NCBI RefSeq assembly: GCF_001908235.1
Contig: NZ_LGHK01000068.1
Span: 1-49,844, forward strand
Direction: 5' to 3'
DNA length: 49,844 nucleotides
Source: Bradyrhizobium sp. NAS96.2
Lineage (GTDB): Bacteria; Pseudomonadota; Alphaproteobacteria; Rhizobiales; Xanthobacteraceae
The notes below the pieces were generated by a model that made no database searches, had not been told where the DNA came from, and worked only from the letters and a program-made list of their open reading frames with translations. Positions 41,107 to 49,575 of the stretch are shown here, piece after piece; positions within the stretch are counted from its first letter, which is position 1, and every line of letters starts with the position of its first letter. A program made the position numbers and the translations under genes.

Positions 41107-43023
41107 ATGTCGATCAGCCGCCGGCGGGCGCTGACGCTTGCCTCGCTTTTTGTGGCGAGCCCGTTGCTCGACACCGAAAGCCGCGCCGAACCGGCGGCGT
41201 CGGTCCCCGGCGCGGCCAGCTTTGACATGGCGACCTTCTCCGCCACTTCCGGCGGCGACGCCGACGCGGCCTTTGCCAAGGCGCTGGCCGCCGCTGCCAA
41301 GGCAGCGGCTGACGCCAGCAAGGCGGGGCCGGTTCACATCGTCCTCAATTTGGAGAAGAACGCCAGCTACCGGATCAAGCGGCCGCTGGCGTTCCGGCAA
41401 TTCCACGGCTTCGAGCTCAACGGCAATGGCGCACAGCTGATCAACACCACGCGCAGCGGGACGTTGACGATCTCCGGCTGCAACCGCCTCACCGTCCGCG
41501 ATCTCACCATCGACTACGACCCGCTGCCCTTCACGCAAGGTACGATCACCGCCTTCGACAAACAGGCGGTCGATATCACGGTCAAGGTCGACCCTGGCTA
41601 TCCCGATGATGCCGCGCTGCTGGCCACCTTCACCGACGGTTTCTTCAAGGTGATGGACCGTCACAACCGGGCGCTGAAGACCGGCGCCAGAGATTTCCTG
41701 TCGCCGGCCCATGCCACGCGCATCAGCGATGGGCTGATCAAGGTGCATCTGCGGTGGAGCGCGAACGATCGCTTTCCGAGCCAGCTGCCGATTGCGGCCG
41801 GTGACGTCGTCACCATCGCAAATAGCGGCGCGCATGCCATCGCCATCGACTCCAGCTTCGCCACCAGCCTGATCGACCTCAAGCTTCTCGCCTCGCCGGG
41901 GATGGGCATCATCGAGAACGGCGGCGAAGGCTCGATGATGCTGCAAAAGGTCTCGGTCGTTCCGGGACCTCGGCCGAAGGGCGCAACGGCCGACCGCCTG
42001 ATCTCGACCAATTCCGACGGCTCGCACTTCACCGCGGTCGCACACGGTCCAACCATGGAGGATTGCAGCTTCGCCAACACCTCCGACGATGCCGTCAACG
42101 TGCACGGCTTCTATTACTACGTCGTGGCGAAGCCCGCGCCGCGCCGGTTCCTGCTCAGCCCGAAATGGGACATCGGGCTTGCGGCCGGCGACGACATCGA
42201 GAGCTGCGACCACGCGACGTTTCGCTCGCTCGGACGCGGCAAGGTCGCGCAATTGACCAAGCGTCACGCGCCGGAGCTGAAGGCGAAGATCGCCCAGCTG
42301 TGGAAGAACCGGAGCCCGACCACCCAGCCGGATTTGATCTACGACGTGGTTCTGCAGCAGGACCTGCCGCTCAAGGTCGGCGATGCCGTCACCTCGCTGA
42401 CGCATATCGGATCCGGCGCCACCGTGCTGCGCTGCAGTTTCCACGCCTGCGGCCGCGTACTGATGAAGGCGCCGAACGCCGTCGTCGAGAATTGCCAGTT
42501 CACGTTCTCGACCGGCGTCGCGCTGCAGGCGGGCAGCGACATCGGCTTCTGGTCCGAGTCCGGGTTTGCGGACAACCTCGTGTTCCGCAACAACCGCTTC
42601 AGCCACTGCGTCAACGGCGCCAATGAGCTGACCAGCGGCAGCGGCACGCTCGGCGCGATCTATGTCGGCATGGTGCCGCCGGAAGGGGCCAAGGGATTCC
42701 AGGACAATTTCCAGAACCGGCGCGTCATCATCGAAGGCAATCACATCGACGATTCTTACATCTATGCGATCTTCGTCAGCAATGCCGACGGCGCCAAGAT
42801 CGCCGGCAATGTGATCGGCCAGACATTTTTACGCGGTAATGCGTTCGGGGCTGGCGAACTGTTCCACATCAAGCCGGACAGCGCGATCTTCGTCGGCCGC
42901 GCCAGGAATATCGAGATCAGCAACAACGTCGTCGCACACGGCCGGATCGCAACCACTGCCGTCGCGATCGATCCGAGCTGCGACAAGCGCACGGTGCATC
43001 AGGCGAGCAACAGGCTCACCTGA
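41107..43023 (+). CDS. Exported right-handed beta-helix protein, GH110-like
   Basis: A 638-residue secreted protein. Residues 1-29 form a Tat-like signal (SRRRALTLASLFVASPLL). The rest is a parallel beta-helix with repeating short strands. The segment SNSDGSHFTA ... TMEDCSFANTSDDAVNVHG resembles the active-site region of GH110 alpha-galactosidases (DG-H and DD-NVHG), which suggests a polysaccharide-processing glycoside hydrolase; catalytic competence is not proven by this alone. ATG at 41107 has AAGGAG 9 bases upstream. It follows the TROVE gene by 223 bases with a terminator between, so it is probably an independent unit. Confidence 0.8.
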   Translation: MSISRRRALTLASLFVASPLLDTESRAEPAASVPGAASFDMATFSATSGGDADAAFAKALAAAAKAAADASKAGPVHIVLNLEKNASYRIKRPLAFRQFHGFELNGNGAQLINTTRSGTLTISGCNRLTVRDLTIDYDPLPFTQGTITAFDKQAVDITVKVDPGYPDDAALLATFTDGFFKVMDRHNRALKTGARDFLSPAHATRISDGLIKVHLRWSANDRFPSQLPIAAGDVVTIANSGAHAIAIDSSFATSLIDLKLLASPGMGIIENGGEGSMMLQKVSVVPGPRPKGATADRLISTNSDGSHFTAVAHGPTMEDCSFANTSDDAVNVHGFYYYVVAKPAPRRFLLSPKWDIGLAAGDDIESCDHATFRSLGRGKVAQLTKRHAPELKAKIAQLWKNRSPTTQPDLIYDVVLQQDLPLKVGDAVTSLTHIGSGATVLRCSFHACGRVLMKAPNAVVENCQFTFSTGVALQAGSDIGFWSESGFADNLVFRNNRFSHCVNGANELTSGSGTLGAIYVGMVPPEGAKGFQDNFQNRRVIIEGNHIDDSYIYAIFVSNADGAKIAGNVIGQTFLRGNAFGAGELFHIKPDSAIFVGRARNIEISNNVVAHGRIATTAVAIDPSCDKRTVHQASNRLT

Positions 43024-43032
43024 ACCATCCGC

Positions 43033-43737
43033 TTATCCGCCCTCACCCTGCTTCTGCAACACCGTGATGTGCAGACGGCGGCGGATCTCCATGCCCTGAC
43101 GCCGGTACAGCGCGATCGCCGAGACGTTGCTGGTGAAGACGTGCAGGAACGGAATTTCGCCACGCGCCGCGATCTGGCGGCCGACCGCCGACAGCAGCGC
43201 CTGCGCATAGCCGCGACCGCGGTGATCCGGATGCACACACACAGCGGTCATCTCGGTATAGTTCCCCGGCTTCATCCGTTCCCCGGTCATCGCGATCAGT
43301 TCGCCGCCAGCGCGAATGCCGAAAAAGTTGCCGAGCTCATGCGTCCGCGCGCTAAACGGTCCGGGCTTCGTCAGCGCTGTCAATGTCATCATCGCGGGAA
43401 CGTCGGCTACGCCGAGCCTGACGATCTCGACGCCGGGCAGAGAAAAGTCCGCCGGCGTGCCGATCATCTGCTCGCCGGTCTCGGCCAGCAGCATCTTGAA
43501 CTCCGGCGGCACGATGACCGGATCGGGCGTGAACAGCACCGCGATGTCAGGTCCCGACAGCAGCGCGCCGAGCGCAGCAAAGCTCTCTGGCGACATGTCG
43601 GCCATGTCCGCGAAGGGTGCGATCGCGACCGGAAAGCGCCGCGCGTCGGTACTGACTTCGGCAAGGTCGCGCTGTCTTGTGGTCAGCGCGCTCCAGATCG
43701 GGCGATCGAGTGGATGATGAGGCGGGACATCGGACAT
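43033..43737 (-). CDS. GNAT-family N-acetyltransferase
   Basis: A 234-residue enzyme. The C-terminal half has the acetyl-CoA motif A of the FR47-like group (TAVCVHPDHRGRGYAQALLSAV), followed by the LHVFTSNVSAIALYRRQGM segment typical of GNAT motif B. The N-terminal ~110 residues are an extra domain seen in FR47-like members. The acceptor is not known. The start is set to ATG at 43737, giving MSDVPPHHPLDRPIW. Confidence 0.88.
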   Translation of the reverse strand: MSDVPPHHPLDRPIWSALTTRQRDLAEVSTDARRFPVAIAPFADMADMSPESFAALGALLSGPDIAVLFTPDPVIVPPEFKMLLAETGEQMIGTPADFSLPGVEIVRLGVADVPAMMTLTALTKPGPFSARTHELGNFFGIRAGGELIAMTGERMKPGNYTEMTAVCVHPDHRGRGYAQALLSAVGRQIAARGEIPFLHVFTSNVSAIALYRRQGMEIRRRLHITVLQKQGEGG

Positions 43738-43932
43738 GCGGCGCTTCGCTCCTGATTTTTTCGGAGCAGAGCAAGAAGCGCCGGCAAAATCCAGCAGGCT
43801 GTGAGGCCGTGTCCGCTCACAATCACGCCAACGGGATTTCCTGCCTGCGTGCGGAACAGATCCTCGCGCCACCTTCAGGCAGAGCTCGGTGCCGCCTCTA
43901 AGCGGCAGCGTTACTCCTTGCTTGCGGTTGGG
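43738..43932. other. Short gene-free interval
   Basis: Between the GNAT start and the PadR stop, on the same strand. No additional gene, RNA or repeat could be supported. Confidence 0.5.
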
Positions 43933-44562
43933 TCATTGCTGCAGGATTTCAGCGGCAGCGCGGTCCAGGATCTTTGCGATACGCCGGGCCTCGGCGGTAT
44001 CGCAGCCGCGCTTCTGGCGCAGCGCGCTCTTCAGCGCGTGACGGGCGCGATGCAAATCGTCGGACGCTCCGCCATCGAGATCGCTGACACCGGCGAAGGC
44101 TTCACGCACCTCCTCCATGCGGCGGCCGATCCGCGACAGCGCCTCGAGAATAGTATCCGCGGTGGCGCGGTTCTCGGCGAGATACGCCTTGCCCTGCTCG
44201 GTGATGCTGTACAGCTTGCGCGCGGCGTCCTGGGTGACGCTGGCATGGCCGATCTCCTCGAGGAAAGTCAGCGCCGGATAGATCACGCCCGGGCTCGGGC
44301 TGTAGAAGCCGTCCGACCGCTCCTCGATCTTCTTGATCAGTTCGTAGCCGTGCGCCGGCTGCTCGCCGAGCAGCGCCAGGATCACGAGTTGCAGATCCTG
44401 CGACGAGAGCCGCCGCGATCCCGGAAAGTCGCCCCCGCCACCCCGTCCGAAGAAGCCATGGCCGCCGCGTCCGAAGCGATGGCCGCCCCTGCCGTGCCGG
44501 CCCGCGAAGAAGCCAAATCCAAAACCCTCATGGTCCAGGTCGCGGAACATCGATCGTCTCAT
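43933..44562 (-). CDS. PadR-family regulator with Gly/His/Phe-rich N-terminus
   Basis: A 209-residue transcription factor. Residues 5-50 are low-complexity Gly/His/Arg/Phe (FGFGFFAGRHGRGGHRFGRG), followed by the PadR winged helix at about 53-130 (LQLVILALLGEQPAHGYELIKKIEER ... GVIYPALTFLEEIG) and a C-terminal helical dimerisation region. I use ATG at 44562 because AAGGA lies 8 bases upstream and the longer frame would run into the operator palindrome at 44585-44598. PadR proteins usually repress efflux or stress genes and themselves; no exporter is adjacent. Confidence 0.88.
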   Translation of the reverse strand: MRRSMFRDLDHEGFGFGFFAGRHGRGGHRFGRGGHGFFGRGGGGDFPGSRRLSSQDLQLVILALLGEQPAHGYELIKKIEERSDGFYSPSPGVIYPALTFLEEIGHASVTQDAARKLYSITEQGKAYLAENRATADTILEALSRIGRRMEEVREAFAGVSDLDGGASDDLHRARHALKSALRQKRGCDTAEARRIAKILDRAAAEILQQ

Positions 44563-44584
44563 TCTCTTGTTCCTTACTAAAAAC

Positions 44585-44598
44585 ATATCTTACGATAT
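44585..44598. promoter_or_regulatory. Putative PadR operator
   Basis: ATATC-TTAC-GATAT is an inverted repeat 23 bases upstream of the padR-type start, in an AT-rich patch (AACATATCTTACGATATATC) unlike the surroundings. Autoregulation by PadR proteins at such TATC/GATA-type palindromes is common. Confidence 0.6.
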
Positions 44599-44749
44599 AT
44601 CTACAGATGGAATGACGACAACCCACGTTTTCGTGAGGTCGTGAGGACTCAGCGGGGACCGGAACGAGCCGGGGATCGCCGGCCTCACCGGGCTTGTCGA
44701 CCGTCACGCGGCTGGATTATGGCTTTGAGCCTCCCGGCCCCTCCGACTC

Positions 44750-45103
44750 ATGCGCCCCAAATCCTTCGAAGCCCATTGCCTGCGCCTGCCCGCCGCCATC
44801 AAGGTGGTGCAATGGGAGGGCACGTCGGTGTTCAAGGTCGGCGGCAAGATGTTCGCGCTGGCCGGCGGCTACATCGAGAGCACCGGCGGCTTCATGTTCA
44901 AGACCTCGAACATGGCCTATCAGCTCTTGATTGAGCAGGGTCTGGCGCGGCCCGCACCCTATCTGGCGCGCGCCACATGGGTGCAGCTGGTTGACAACGA
45001 CGCCCTGCCCGACGCGGAGCTCAAGGCCTATCTCGATCAGGCCCATGCGCTGATCGCCGCGAAGCTGACGCGCAAATCGCGCAAGGCGCTCGGGCTGGAT
45101 TGA
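44750..45103 (+). CDS. MmcQ/YjbR family protein
   Basis: A 117-residue protein of the MmcQ/YjbR family, a small alpha/beta fold related to the CyaY-like or double-wing DNA-binding group. The signature VVQWEGTSVFKVGGKMFAL and the C-terminal KLTRKSRKALGLD are typical. Function is unknown. It stands alone, convergent with the histidine-phosphatase-like gene. Confidence 0.87.
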   Translation: MRPKSFEAHCLRLPAAIKVVQWEGTSVFKVGGKMFALAGGYIESTGGFMFKTSNMAYQLLIEQGLARPAPYLARATWVQLVDNDALPDAELKAYLDQAHALIAAKLTRKSRKALGLD

Positions 45104-45124
45104 TCGGCACAGTTGCAGCGCGGC

Positions 45125-45691
45125 TCAGCCGCCCAGCGGCTTGTCGGAATCGCCCGACAACAATTTTGGAAACAGCTCCTTGAAGGCGAACTTGTCGTCG
45201 CCCTTGGCGCGCTCGAAGCGCAGCACGACGTCGAACCGGCTGCCCTCCCATTTGGTGGGCGGCGTGCCCTTGCTGACCGGGATCAGCGGCAGGATGTCGG
45301 AGATGATCGCCTTGTGCTCCCAGCACAAGAGCACGACGCCCTTCGACGCCAGCACCTCTTTCATCAGCGCCGGCTCGTCACCCTTGCCGAACCCTTCGTT
45401 CGGCGTCAGGCCGCGACGCACGGACAGCGCCGAGATCGTCTCGGCGGGACGGCTCGACGGCGGCTGATTGGGCTCGGTTCCTGGTGTCGCGGCATAGATC
45501 GCATCAGGCTTGGCATAGTCGCCGCCGGTGAGATCGGTGCCGAACAACGCCGTCCACGCGCCGGCGCGCTGCCAGCCGCGCAGCACCAGCGACTCGGTAT
45601 CGGACACACCGTCCGCGGTGAAGCCGGGTCCAGGCCAGGACTCGCCCGGCTTCTCGGCATGACGAATGATGAAGAGCGTGAGCGCGTCCAT
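45125..45691 (-). CDS. Histidine phosphatase family protein
   Basis: A 188-residue phosphoglycerate-mutase-like phosphatase. It begins MDALTLFIIRHAEKPGESW with the catalytic RHA(E) motif at residues 10-13, and the second conserved His in LLCWEHKAIISDIL. The lack of a signal peptide indicates a cytoplasmic protein. The substrate is not known. ATG at 45691 gives a normal N-terminus; the frame extends eight codons further up. Confidence 0.85.
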   Translation of the reverse strand: MDALTLFIIRHAEKPGESWPGPGFTADGVSDTESLVLRGWQRAGAWTALFGTDLTGGDYAKPDAIYAATPGTEPNQPPSSRPAETISALSVRRGLTPNEGFGKGDEPALMKEVLASKGVVLLCWEHKAIISDILPLIPVSKGTPPTKWEGSRFDVVLRFERAKGDDKFAFKELFPKLLSGDSDKPLGG

Positions 45692-45781
45692 GGCAGCCTC
45701 GCGGAAAAGTTGCATGATTTTTTAGTACAATTCGGGCAGGTTGATCCTATCCCCGATCAGGCGTCTGCTTCATGAACGGCG

Positions 45782-46747
45782 TCACAATTTGCGAAAACTC
45801 GACCGGTACTGCGCGGGCGACACGCCGAGCCGCTCGGTGAACACGATGCGCATCCGGTCCGCCGAACCGAAGCCGCAGTCGAAGGCAACCGCCTTCAGCG
45901 GGCGGTCTGAGCCCTCGAGCAGCCGGCGTGCGGCGTCGACCCGCGCCCGCTCGACGAATTCGTGCGGCGTGATGCCGGTCTCCTGGGCAAAGGCGCGGCC
46001 GAAATTGCGCACGCTCATGCCGATCGCATCGGCCAGCGATTGCAGCGTGTGGCGCTCGCCGACATGCTGCATGACATGCGCCTGTGCGCGCGCAATCGGC
46101 GAATCCTCGTCGACCGGCGCGGTGAGATAGGGGCTGAACTGCGACTGCCCGCCCTGGCGCTGCGCCACCACGACCAGCCGCTTGGCCACCGCGACCGCGA
46201 CCTGCGGCCCATGACGCTCGACGACCAGCGCGAGCCCGAGATCGATGCCCGCGGTCACGCCGGCGGAGGTCATCAGTCTGCCGTCCCGAATGTAGATCCG
46301 GTCGAAGATCACCTCGGCGGCCGGAAAGCGCGCCGCCAGAAGCTGCGCGTTCTGCCAATGCGTCGTCACCTTATGACCGTCGAGCAGCCCGGCATGGCCG
46401 AGCGCAAACGCGCCGGTGCAGATCGAACCGTAGAGTTCTGCGCGCTCGGGCGCCCCGCGCAGCCACCGCGTGAGATCGGGATCAGGCGCGGCGTCGGGCA
46501 ATTCGGGCCCGCCGGCGACGAGCAGAATGTCGAACCTCTCCGTTGCTTCGTCGAAGCTGAGGTCGGCCGCGATCTTCATGCCGCTCGATGCGCGCAGCGG
46601 TTCGCGGCTGGCGCCGACCAGCACGGTCTCATAACCATCGCCATCAGCGACAAAGCCGTTGGTCTCCGCGAACACGTCGACCGGGCCTGCGACGTCGAGC
46701 GCCTGAACCCCTTCGTGAATCGCGATCGCGACCTTCTGAACCGCCAT
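45782..46747 (-). CDS. GlxA-type AraC regulator with DJ-1/PfpI domain
   Basis: A 321-residue regulator. Residues 1-175 form a DJ-1/PfpI (GATase1-like) domain with the nucleophile elbow SICTGAFALGHAGLLDG, and the last ~100 residues are an AraC-type double helix-turn-helix (LQSLADAIGMSVRNFGRAFAQETG ... VAFDCGFGSADRMRIVFTERLG). Such GlxA-like proteins often activate catabolic genes in response to nitrogen-containing metabolites. It is divergent from an HD-domain gene 207 bases away, which resembles cyanamide hydratase, its plausible target. Confidence 0.9.
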   Translation of the reverse strand: MAVQKVAIAIHEGVQALDVAGPVDVFAETNGFVADGDGYETVLVGASREPLRASSGMKIAADLSFDEATERFDILLVAGGPELPDAAPDPDLTRWLRGAPERAELYGSICTGAFALGHAGLLDGHKVTTHWQNAQLLAARFPAAEVIFDRIYIRDGRLMTSAGVTAGIDLGLALVVERHGPQVAVAVAKRLVVVAQRQGGQSQFSPYLTAPVDEDSPIARAQAHVMQHVGERHTLQSLADAIGMSVRNFGRAFAQETGITPHEFVERARVDAARRLLEGSDRPLKAVAFDCGFGSADRMRIVFTERLGVSPAQYRSSFRKL

Positions 46748-46953
46748 ACCTTCTCCCCGCCCCGCTGGCGCGAAACGATGTCTCGTTGGCCCGATCCGGC
46801 GGCGCGTGATCGTTGCGAGATCAAGCCAAACCGGGCGACAAGGGGCCTAAGGATCACGCCACCAGGCGATCCGAACACATCGCAGAGACGAGCGCCGACC
46901 GCGCGTGTTCGCACGCCACGGCATCGTCTTGCCATATCGAGGAGCATCTTGAA

Positions 46954-47595
46954 ATGACCGAGATCATCGCCGGCATCCGCGTACCCGACAGCGCCATGGC
47001 CCGCGCCGCGACCCAGCTGGTGCGCGATACCGAGGACGATCTGCTCTACAACCACAGCCGCCGCGTGTTCTTCTGGGGCGCGCTGACCGGCAACCGCCGC
47101 AAGCTGCAATTCGATGCCGAGCTGCTCTATATCGGCGCCATGTTCCACGACATGGGCCTCACCGCTCAACATGCGAGCCCCGATTTGCGCTTCGAGGTCG
47201 ACGGCGCCAACGCCGCGCGCGACTTCCTCAAAGGCTACGGCGTGCCGGAGCGCGACATCGAGGACGTCTGGACTGCGATCGCGCTACACACCACGCCCGG
47301 CGTCCCCGAGCATATGCGTCCGACCATCGCGCTGGTCACCGCCGGCGTCGAGATGGACGTGCTCGGCATCGCCTATGACGATTTCTCGCACGAGCACCGC
47401 GACCATGTCTGCGCGCACCATCCGCGCGAGGCGAACTTCAAGGAGAACATCATCGATCACTTCGCCAGCGGCACCATCAGGAAGCCGCTGACCACCTTCG
47501 GCAACGTCAAGGCCGACGTGCTGGCGCTGAAGGACACGAACTACACCAGGATGAACTTCTGCTCGATCATCCTCGGCTCGAAATGGCCGACCTGA
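46954..47595 (+). CDS. HD-domain hydrolase, cyanamide hydratase-like
   Basis: A 213-residue metal-dependent hydrolase. The HD ligands are His34 (LYNHSRRV), His65-Asp66 (MFHDMGLT) and His112 (ALHTTPGV). The combination FHDMGL and LHTTPGVPEHMRP is that of the cyanamide hydratase (Ddi2)-like group rather than nucleotide phosphohydrolases; substrate not proven. ATG at 46954 has GAGGAG nearby. The GlxA-type regulator is transcribed away from it. Confidence 0.87.
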   Translation: MTEIIAGIRVPDSAMARAATQLVRDTEDDLLYNHSRRVFFWGALTGNRRKLQFDAELLYIGAMFHDMGLTAQHASPDLRFEVDGANAARDFLKGYGVPERDIEDVWTAIALHTTPGVPEHMRPTIALVTAGVEMDVLGIAYDDFSHEHRDHVCAHHPREANFKENIIDHFASGTIRKPLTTFGNVKADVLALKDTNYTRMNFCSIILGSKWPT

Positions 47596-47602
47596 CGCGA
47601 TG

Positions 47603-48061
47603 TCACTTGCGGTTGGCCGGACCGTGGTCCGGCCCGGGATCCCGGCCGGCAGCCGCGAGCGAGAGCCGGTCCATATAGTGCGCCCACCCCCTGGCATGGC
47701 TGGCGCACTGCTCGGCATTCGGCAGGCCGCTGTGGGTCATGCGCAGCAGCGTACCGCTGTCCTTGTCGATCAGGTCGATCTCGATCAGGCTCGACCCCGG
47801 TGGCACTTCCGCGCCGCCTTCCCAACCGAAGCTGTAGGCAAGGCGATGCACTGGCACGACCTCGCGGAACGCACCGCGCGCGGCGCGGCCGCGATCGTCA
47901 CCGAGGCCCTTGAGCAGATAGAGCCCGCCGGGATGCAGCTCGGTTTCGGCCTCGAGCCCCATCCAGCTCACGATTTTCTGTGGATCGGTCAGGAATGCAA
48001 ACACGGTGGCGGGCGGGGCTGCGATCTGGATCTCGCGTTGAACGATGAAGGCTTCAGTCAT
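47603..48061 (-). CDS. SRPBCC (AHSA1-like) domain protein
   Basis: A 152-residue START/Bet v1-fold protein. It starts MTEAFIVQREIQIAAPPATVFAFLTDPQKIVSWMG, the typical AHSA1 (activator of Hsp90 ATPase homologue) opening, and ends LLRMTHSGLPNAEQCASHARGWAHYMDRL, the usual C-terminal helix. These proteins bind small hydrophobic ligands; the function is unknown. GGAGA lies 8 bases before ATG 48061. Confidence 0.9.
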   Translation of the reverse strand: MTEAFIVQREIQIAAPPATVFAFLTDPQKIVSWMGLEAETELHPGGLYLLKGLGDDRGRAARGAFREVVPVHRLAYSFGWEGGAEVPPGSSLIEIDLIDKDSGTLLRMTHSGLPNAEQCASHARGWAHYMDRLSLAAAGRDPGPDHGPANRK

Positions 48062-48102
48062 CGATCCATTCTCCATTGCCGGTGGGTGTTCAGGGATAAT
48101 TC

Positions 48103-49230
48103 GTGACAAGGGTGGCGCATCAACCCCATGATGGGGTGATGCAATTGTCCTCGACACTGAGCTGGCTGGTCGACGCCGCGGCTGAGACCGCGGGCGCCAA
48201 CCGGTTGCTGGCGGACCTCGGAAGCCACCTTATCACAGATGGCCTGCCGCTTGCCGGTGGCGCCCTGACGCTGGAAGTTCCGCATCCGCTGATCGCAAGG
48301 CGCACCTGGCTGTGGCGCGCCGAGAATGGCGAGGTCATCGAAGCGCTGGGCTTCGCGCCGGAGCAACCCTTTGCAATGCCTGACATGGTCGGATCCGGCG
48401 ATGCCGGCCGGCGCTGGCTCAATGGCCTCGCGCCCGGCGCGATCCACGAGGACACGATCGGAACGCGGCCTGACGGCCCGACCCTTGGCTGGATCGGGAT
48501 ACGCACCTTCACAGCTGCCGACGCGGATCGATTGCGCGAAGCGGCGCGCTTCATGGCCGCGCCGCTCGCCGCGCTTGCCGCGCGCGCGACATTGACCGCG
48601 GCGCTGGAGGCCTATCTCGGCCGGCGCAGCGCGGCGCGTGTCCTGGCAGCGCCATTGCGGCGGAATACCGGCGAAACCATCCGGGCGGCGCTGCTGTTTG
48701 CCGATCTGCGCGGCTTCACCGCGCTCTCCGAAAGCCATCCGCCCGCCGAGGTGATCGCAGCACTCGATGCCTGGTTCGACCGCATCGCCGGTGCGATCCA
48801 CGCGTTCGGCGGCGAGGTGCTGAAGTTCATCGGCGACGGACTGCTCGCGATCTTTCCGGTCACGACGAGCGCGCGCAGCGCATGCGAGGCGGCCTTGCGC
48901 GCGGTGTCGGCGGCGCGCGTCGGCATGGCGCATCTCGATGCCGAGCGGCGCAGCCGCGGTTTGCCGCCGCTGGCGTTCGGCGCGGCGCTGCATCTCGGCG
49001 AGGTGCATTGGGGCAATATCGGCGCCGCCGATCGCCTCGACTTCACCGCGATCGGCGCCGCGGTCAACCTGGTCAGCCGACTGGAAGGCCTGTGCAAGCC
49101 ATTGGAACAGACCGTGCTGGTCTCGGGCGCTGTCGCCGCCGAGACCGAGACACCGCTGGTCGCACTCGGCACCCATGAGCTGCGCGGCATCGCAAGGCCC
49201 TGCGCGGTCTTTACCCTGCCGGAGGGATGA
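48103..49230 (+). CDS. Class III adenylate cyclase
   Basis: A 375-residue cytoplasmic cyclase. The C-terminal catalytic domain (about residues 190-375) shows both metal Asp residues, D201 (LLFADLRGF) and D245 (KFIGDG), the adenine-specifying K241 and D313 (RLDFTAIG), and the transition-state N322 and R326 (AVNLVSRLE). These choices indicate ATP rather than GTP. The N-terminal ~180 residues form a domain I cannot name. The GTG at 48103 is used, although an ATG at 48139 is possible. It lies divergent from an SRPBCC gene. Confidence 0.92.
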   Translation: MTRVAHQPHDGVMQLSSTLSWLVDAAAETAGANRLLADLGSHLITDGLPLAGGALTLEVPHPLIARRTWLWRAENGEVIEALGFAPEQPFAMPDMVGSGDAGRRWLNGLAPGAIHEDTIGTRPDGPTLGWIGIRTFTAADADRLREAARFMAAPLAALAARATLTAALEAYLGRRSAARVLAAPLRRNTGETIRAALLFADLRGFTALSESHPPAEVIAALDAWFDRIAGAIHAFGGEVLKFIGDGLLAIFPVTTSARSACEAALRAVSAARVGMAHLDAERRSRGLPPLAFGAALHLGEVHWGNIGAADRLDFTAIGAAVNLVSRLEGLCKPLEQTVLVSGAVAAETETPLVALGTHELRGIARPCAVFTLPEG

Positions 49231-49235
49231 GCCGG

Positions 49236-49487
49236 TCATCGGAACAGGCGCAACCACGGCGCCAGGTGAAATGCGCTCATCAGCGCGTACATCGGGACCA
49301 TCCCCTGCAATGACAGCGGTCCCTGCATGGCGCCGCACATCATGTCGGCGGGCGCCAGCGCGGCAACGAGCGCCATCACAGCGAAGGTCGGCGCCGCCGC
49401 CAGCGACAGCCAGCGCGCGACCATGGCACCACGGCCGCCAAACCGGCCCTTCAACCAATCTTCATGTGTTTCTAGTCCGGTCATCAT
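49236..49487 (-). CDS. Small integral membrane protein, unknown
   Basis: An 83-residue protein with two hydrophobic segments (WLSLAAAPTFAVMALVAALAP and LQGMVPMYALMSAFHLAPWL). Start is uncertain: ATG 49487 or 49484 (MMTGLETHEDW) is preferred over 49511 because no ribosome binding site precedes the longer frame. I recognise no family. It converges with the cyclase gene, 5 bases apart. Confidence 0.55.
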   Translation of the reverse strand: MMTGLETHEDWLKGRFGGRGAMVARWLSLAAAPTFAVMALVAALAPADMMCGAMQGPLSLQGMVPMYALMSAFHLAPWLRLFR

Positions 49488-49575
49488 TCGATCTCGCTGG
49501 AGATGATCCATGTCGTCATGTGCTAGGTTAGGACCAGGCCTCGGAGGGCGAGAGTGACAAGTGTGTCGGGATTCG

